Shown piece after piece: positions 58,560 to 64,000 of a stretch of 64,000 nucleotides of DNA. The DNA comes from Dryocosmus kuriphilus (lineage: Eukaryota > Arthropoda > Insecta > Hymenoptera > Cynipidae). The stretch spans positions 124,755,470 through 124,819,469 of the forward strand of contig CM076192.1 in NCBI GenBank assembly GCA_038277395.1, read 5' to 3'. The notes under the pieces are model-generated. The model saw nothing but the letters and a program-made list of their open reading frames with translations, was not told the DNA's origin and searched no databases. A program made the position numbers and the translations under genes. Positions within the stretch are counted from its first letter, which is position 1. Every line of letters begins with the position of its first letter.

Positions 58560-58960
58560 ATTTACCTCATGCAAATAAACCTTTTCTTTCTGTTCGATAA
58601 GAAAGTCTTGTTTGACTGTGAATATGCGCGCGTGACATCTCCCGCCAGCTTATGCGTCACATCTCCCACCATCTTACGCGTCACATCTCCCACCAGCTTA
58701 CTCACCGATCACGCCGATGTGGTACTTGGCTACGAAATTGCATTCAGCCCGACCTCCCATCAATCCACTCGCAGAGATCGCACGCGTGAGATCCGTAGTG
58801 TATAATCGTTGCTACCTTATCGTGCTCATTGCGTCATGGCTCCGAGACTCTAAACTTAAATACACGTTAGTACAGAATACGTTTAGGAATACAGAATACT
58901 AACAGGAATACATTCGAGGGGGGTTGACGAGCGAAGCGAGCAGGGGACAAAGCCCCCTAG
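58560..58960 (+). mobile_element. Helitron-like 3' end
   Basis: GACGAGCGAAGCGAGC is followed by a hairpin (GGGGACAAAGCCCC) and CCTAG|T, matching the Helitron 3' hairpin and CTRR end with a T target base. The 5' boundary is a guess and no Rep/helicase is present. Confidence 0.55.
58632..58702 (+). repeat. 24-bp tandem repeat, three units
   Basis: CGTCACATCTCCCACCAGCTTA recurs three times with small changes, in a GC-richer patch belonging to the Helitron-like sequence. Confidence 0.75.
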
Positions 58961-59870
58961 TATTTTAAAAAGAGAATGTAGAAAACAAAATTATGCTTTG
59001 AATATGATATGAAAAACAAGAAAGTAAATATAAATTATCAAAAAATTAAGAACAATAATAACAATTATAGTCCTTAAATTTATTTTTATGGCAATTACAA
59101 TGGCAATTAGAATTAAGTCGCAAAATTAAGAAAAAATTTGAGAAAAATTGAATAAAATAGAAGAAAGGTATATTTCTTGAAATATAACATATTTCTTGAA
59201 ATCTCGATATCTATGTATAATTAAAAATTCAATAACACTGTCAACATAAACGTTCAAAAAAGTAAAAAATTTAAATCTTTGTCTCATAACGCACTCCCAA
59301 ATTTTTTATTTTTCAGTAATTCATATTATAATATTATAAATTTAATAATTAAATAACTTCATCAAGTCAAAAGCTTCATATATTTCCTTCTATCATCAAT
59401 ATTAAAGATACGTCAGTATATAACCACCTATGGGTGATTCTTTTACAAATCGTGCACCTTCCAAACTTGACATTTTTAAATCGTCTGAATTTTTTTTACA
59501 ACATATATGCATTAAATTACTTTACACGTATTTCAGGATTTTGCTGGAAAATTTTTTTTTTTCGAAATTATCTTCACATGAATTTTTGATGATTCGCTGC
59601 ATTTTCTCCATTCTTCACCCACTTGATATATATTATCTCCATTTGTACTAATCTGATGAATATCGGTCTTTTTTTTTTTATACTCTGTTATGTAAGCTTT
59701 CGAAGAGCTTTTAAAACAAATTTTTTATTGTAAACAAATTATAATTAATAACAATTTGATTATTTAAATAGACTAAACATGACCTTGCACCACCTTCAAT
59801 TTATTTAAAAAAAAAAATAAATTTGTTCCTTATTCTCTCGCCTTCAAAATAAGTTTTACAAGAAAGTGGT
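58961..59870. other. No feature seen
   Basis: AT-rich sequence without supported genes. Confidence 0.5.
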
Positions 59871-60083
59871 ATCTCTGTTAGTTTGGAAGATATTAATTAT
59901 ATCCGAGCGCAAGTCACGCAGTGAGCTAGGAGTCGAAGCGTGTCAGAACTTGCATTCGAGCACGCTACAGTGAGAATCACAAATATTTCCATTCTGTCGT
60001 TGGAAAGCGTATCATACGCATATTATTGTTTAGTCTGTACTGTTTTTAAATAAAGTTATTTAAAACCGTGAAGTTTCGACAAA

Positions 60084-63000
60084 ATGCTAAAATCAAAAAA
60101 CTCTGCAAGTGGTTCGGAAATTCGAAGAGATCGATGTTTTAATTCTTTTGCTTTGTCTCGTCATCGAAAACGACAAAATCTCAGAAAAGCTTTAGCACAA
60201 CATTTAGTGGTTCTTAGTGTACCAGTAACGGATGAGTCTGTTGAAAAAAAAATTTGTAATTCTTGTCGTCTTAAAGTTTCTGAATTACACAAGGATCGTG
60301 AAAAAAAGGTAAATTTTACTGATGATAATACTTACAATGTAAATTTTTTTTACTAAAATTTTTTCACTTAAATACAAATTATAAGTCTTTATCATAAATT
60401 TTTTACTGAAATACAAATTCTGATATTTTCTTAAATTGTAATAAAATTTTAATAGATTAGATTTACTAATAGTCCAGTCAAATTAGACGAAAAAAGGACG
60501 TTTGCTAAAACAAATTGCTAGTAGAAAATTTTTTTATTATTAATTGTATGGACGTCTTAATAAAATCTTAAAACCCTCCAGCCTGTAAGCGTTGTGGAAT
60601 TTTGGTTATTAACAAAAAACAAAAAAATGATACAGTTTTTCAACACATTTGTGTGAATTGTTGCTTTCAGCGAAGGAATAGAAAAAAAAATTTAAAAAAC
60701 ATTATTTGTGGAGATTACAATAACCTTTAAATGAGTCCACATCAAGCCTTTTACGACTAATATTTTGAAAGTTATAAATTTGTTAATTAAGAGTGCGCTT
60801 CTGCTGAGTAAGCGATGCGTGTAATGAATTTTCATTGTTGTTTAAAATATTTTGAACCAATTTTGTTTATTAAGTCCCTAAATTAAATGGTCCAAGGTAC
60901 TAGAAAACATTTTTTTTGGTACTCAAAAATGAACATTGGCGGAGGGGTCGGGGAACACAGTTTTTTTTTTTTAAACAATAGTATTTTTTGAGAAAAAAAT
61001 TGTTGGTGAGTTCGCTTTTGATAAATCACTTAAGGCATAGTGGTTCTTTTAAAATAAATATTAGTCATATTTTAGAAAAGAAAATATAATTTTTAACAAC
61101 AAATCGTTATAAACAAAGTTTTTTTTTTTATACTTACACTTATCAAAAAAATTTGAAAAAATAAATGAATAAGTGAGTGCCAACAGAGCTACCACTTATT
61201 CTTACAGTAATTTGCTATCTGCAATAGTTTCGTTGTGAAAAATATTGTTTAAACAATTTTCACAAACAATAGTCCATAACAGCGTTTAAAAGTTATAGAA
61301 ATTTAAAAAATTGAGAAACGCAATTTTCGGCTCATGATTGATGAATCTTTTATTCATTTTGCCAGCTATCGATTGTTCAAAATTTTATTTTACCATTAAT
61401 AACATAACAAAAAGGATTAATTCAATTATTTTTTTAAAGGTTCTAAAAGTTTACGAACAAAATTAAGTAAGGCAAACAAAAATGAAAATTCATTACACGC
61501 ATCGCTTACTCAGCAAGAGCGCACTCTTAATTAACAAATTGATAACTTTTAAACTATTAGCCGCAGAAGGTTTAATGAGGGCTCATTTTGAAGCTTTTTT
61601 TTTCTCTACAAATAATGTCCTATACATTTTCTTTGTATTCCTTTGATAAACTAAACAATCCACAGAAATTTCATGAAAGAGTGTATCATTTTTTCGTTAT
61701 TTGCTAATAACAAAAAATCCACATTTCTTGCAGACCGGAGAGTTTCAAAATTTTATTAGGTCGTCTTCACGAATAATAATCAAACAATAATTGCCGCTAG
61801 CAATTTGTTCTACTACCAAAAAGTATGACTGGACTATAATGTACGAATAAATTAATTTTTTTTAGGACGAGGAAATTAATGATTCTGATTGTGACGCATT
61901 GGAAAGTAATGACATTAACATGGAAAAATTTCCAGCAAGTCCTGATGCATCGTTTGAGGAAGACAAGATGGTGGTATCTGCAGCAATTGACTCTGTCAAC
62001 CAGGGTTTGAATTTAATACGAGTTTCACCCATTCAAAAAAGAAAAGTTTCTCAACGCCATTATTCGAATGAAAAATTAAAAAGCGTGTCCGAAGCATTAG
62101 CTACAAAAGTTTTTCATCCTGTTATTGATGACAATGATGATAACGTAGAGAAAAATGATGAAAGTAATTTATTGCAAGTTTTGAAGGAAGAATTTAACGC
62201 AACCACAGAACGTTCAAAAAGAATGAAAATTTTGACTATTTTCAAGGACTGGTCTTTCCGAAAAGTTTAACATCATTTTCCTCTCGCTACTTTTCATATG
62301 ATTAAAATTGCGAGGAAATTGCTGAGGAAAGGGGCATTTTGTCCGACCCAACGCCCAAAAGCCACCCGTCTTTAGGGAAAGAAGTAGTCCATTTAATAAT
62401 TAGTTTTTTGAACTGGATGAGAATAGTCGTGTAATGCCAGGTAAGAAGGATTATGTATCTTTTAAAATTGATGACAAACGCGTTCAAATGCAGAAAAGGT
62501 TACTGTTGATAAATTCAAGGGAACTTTATCAATTGTTTAAGGAAACTTACCCAGAAGCTAAATGTAGTTTCTCTAAATTTGCATCTCTACGACCAAAATA
62601 TTGCGTGCTCGCGGGTGAAAGTGGCACACATTCAGTATGTGTTTGTACGCTTCACGAAAATGTTAGATTGTTGATTGAAGGATCTAATATGAAAAAACTT
62701 ACTGCCCACACCCCCAATTCATTGAAAAGTTATCTTGACTGCTTAAAATATATGATTTGCGCTGCTCCCACGAATAATTGTTATTTGGAAAAGCGTTCCA
62801 AATATCCAGGTGCAGAAAATCTGATTAAAAAACTAGAATCAATTTTTGAGGAAAATTTCATTGACGAAATCCAGTATAGAGAGTGCACTCACGTTGAGAG
62901 AACAACCTTGCAAATGATGATATCCCCCGTGGATGAATATTTACAAAAATTGAAGACCAGTTTGGAAAAATTACTTCTTCATTCATTCTTGGTGAGGCAG

Positions 63001-63216
63001 CAAAATGAATTCATGAAAAATAAAAAGCAACAACTAACAGATAATGAGTGCATTGTAGTCTGTGATTTTTCAGAAAATTATGCTTTTGTTATCCAGAATG
63101 CTGCACAGGGCTTTCACTGGAATAATCAGCAGGCTACAGTGCACCCATTTGCAATTTATTACAGGCATAATGACGGCAATATTCAAGTAAAAAGTTTTGT
63201 GATTATATGTAAATAA
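60084..63216 (+). pseudogene. Two-exon gene of a transposon-associated family (DFSENY motif)
   Basis: Exon 1 (60084-60308) has a CxxC segment (ICNSCRLKVSEL). A phase-0 GT-AG intron (60309-61865) leads to exon 2, open to 62270. A stop there and a frameshift near 62315 break it. The frame resumes before 62434 and runs to 63216 with FSKFASLRPKYCVLAGESGT, SVCVCTLHENV and CDFSENYAFVIQNAAQGFHW. This type is widespread in insect and cnidarian genomes and looks like a transposase-derived protein; the Asp-Glu in DFSENY may be catalytic, which is inference. The C-terminus is cut after HNDGNIQVKSFVI. It is interrupted downstream by a Penelope-like end. Confidence 0.6.
60472..61834. mobile_element. Long-TIR MITE (1363 bp) inside the intron
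   Basis: The left arm (60472-60840) and right arm (61480-61834) are inverted copies of about 360 bases. They begin GTCCAGTCA, contain ACAAATTGCTAG and GTGCGCT..TGCTGAGTAAGCG, and are flanked by TA. No coding sequence between the arms. Confidence 0.85.
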
Positions 63217-64000
63217 AGATGTTGGTTTCTTTCGATTTCACTGATCATTTTTCTCTTTATTATTATTAAAAAGCGAGCTTTCGCTCCTCAAAGAGGGGCC
63301 TCATCAGGTTTATGATAATGGTTGACAAGTTCTACAGCTGGAATTAAATATAAGGTTTTTTAAATTTCGAAATACGAACGTAAATTATAAGCGTCATACA
63401 ACATAACCTATTTTACCTGTGAATATTTTAGATTTTTTATACTAAAAATGTGATCAATAGGTTTAAAAATGTTAAAAGTAACAACCAGTTTTTTAAAATA
63501 TATAATAATAAAAAGTATTTACGCATTTTTCTCTCTCTCCAAGTGGAGATTTTTTTAAGAAAAACATAATGCAAAGTTCTTGTATGCATTCGTCTACTTG
63601 GAGAGGAGAGAACTGAGGTGGACCTTAGAGGAAACTAGGTATAGACAAAAGATGGTGGAGAGAGACAGAAATACAGTGCATTTATAGGTTAATATATTTT
63701 AAAATGGCGATGAGGTTATGACGTATTTTTTACAATTTTTTTGTTCGTAGTAGTATATACATATATGAGTAAAAAAGTGTAACAGCATAATAATATAAAA
63801 TTACGGCATATATAAATCACCAATAATACCAAGTATTGAGAAACACCTGGTCAAGGCGTCCGAGTTTCGTTTCAAGTTTTAGAATTGGCAATACACAGTC
63901 GAAAACATCTATACATAAATATAGGATAGATAAAACATAAGGAAAAAGGATTATGTATAAAATTGGTTATATAGTACAATATCTGATAATAACACCAATA
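63217..64000. other. AT-rich tail with probable Penelope-like 3' region
   Basis: No gene. The hammerhead-like motif at 63273 and the following UTR-like sequence suggest the end of a leftward Penelope-like element that extends beyond the window. A small hairpin with CTCCAAGTGGAGA-like arms lies at 63535-63605. Confidence 0.35.
63273..63308 (-). ncRNA. Hammerhead-like ribozyme motif
   Basis: The minus strand reads CCTGATGAG, then GCCCCTC, a TTT loop and GAGGAGC, then GAAAGCTCGC. CTGATGA and GAAA are both intact and stem II pairs with one mismatch and a bulged G. Stem III is short (AAAGCTCGC). This is the type found in Penelope-like element terminal repeats. Confidence 0.6.

Overview
This is an AT-rich, intron-bearing, transposon-dense stretch of animal nuclear DNA. 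The element mix (a Polinton/Maverick, Penelope-like elements, mariners, an RTE-type LINE, a tRNA-derived SINE, foldback elements and a Helitron-like end), together with TATA/initiator promoters of insect type and short GT-AG introns, points to an arthropod and most likely an insect. A hymenopteran is plausible but not proven from sequence alone.\n\n1-20.6 kb: a degraded Polinton/Maverick (adintovirus-like) provirus. It carries a recognisable gene set: protein-primed PolB, packaging ATPase, integrase with chromodomain, penton-like minor capsid protein, major capsid protein, pVI-like protein, pX-like protein, adenain-type protease, an exonuclease-like protein, and several accessory genes. The accessory genes include a minus-strand 176-aa protein with a PC4-like pattern, a PPPPY-motif protein, and an acidic protein with a SUMO-interacting motif. 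Most genes are broken by stops and frameshifts. An ORF1-only LINE copy (3.06-5.1 kb) and an unidentified 0.7-kb insert inside PolB (9.05-9.74 kb) interrupt it. The ATPase, the pVI-like gene and the 176-aa gene remain open.\n\n20.7-33.7 kb: a 64-bp CCAAT-box tandem repeat, a broken RTE-type LINE on the minus strand, an AAGGAATT-type degenerate repeat, a higher-order array of about 155-bp units, and an inverted-repeat element whose core is about 2.1 kb of a 31-bp minisatellite.\n\n33.8-41.3 kb: the best candidate host gene, a TATA-box gene for a short secreted peptide in three small phase-1 exons with a GATA-rich palindromic promoter. Its introns and downstream region hold a MITE, simple repeats, a perfect hairpin and a tRNA-derived SINE with a 14-bp target duplication.\n\n41.3-48.6 kb: two Penelope-like elements head to head, with hammerhead-like motifs at their outer ends. 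The plus copy is interrupted by two MITEs and by a CACTA-like element that carries a multi-exon gene of an uncharacterised family.\n\n48.6-64 kb: a dead mariner, a second foldback-like element containing a DD41D-type mariner and itself inserted in a third Penelope-like fragment, a 370-bp tandem repeat, a Helitron-like 3' end, and a two-exon decayed gene of a transposon-associated family whose intron holds a 1.36-kb long-TIR MITE. Close to the right edge is a hammerhead-like motif.\n\nFunctionally the window is mainly a graveyard of nested mobile elements around one likely host gene.
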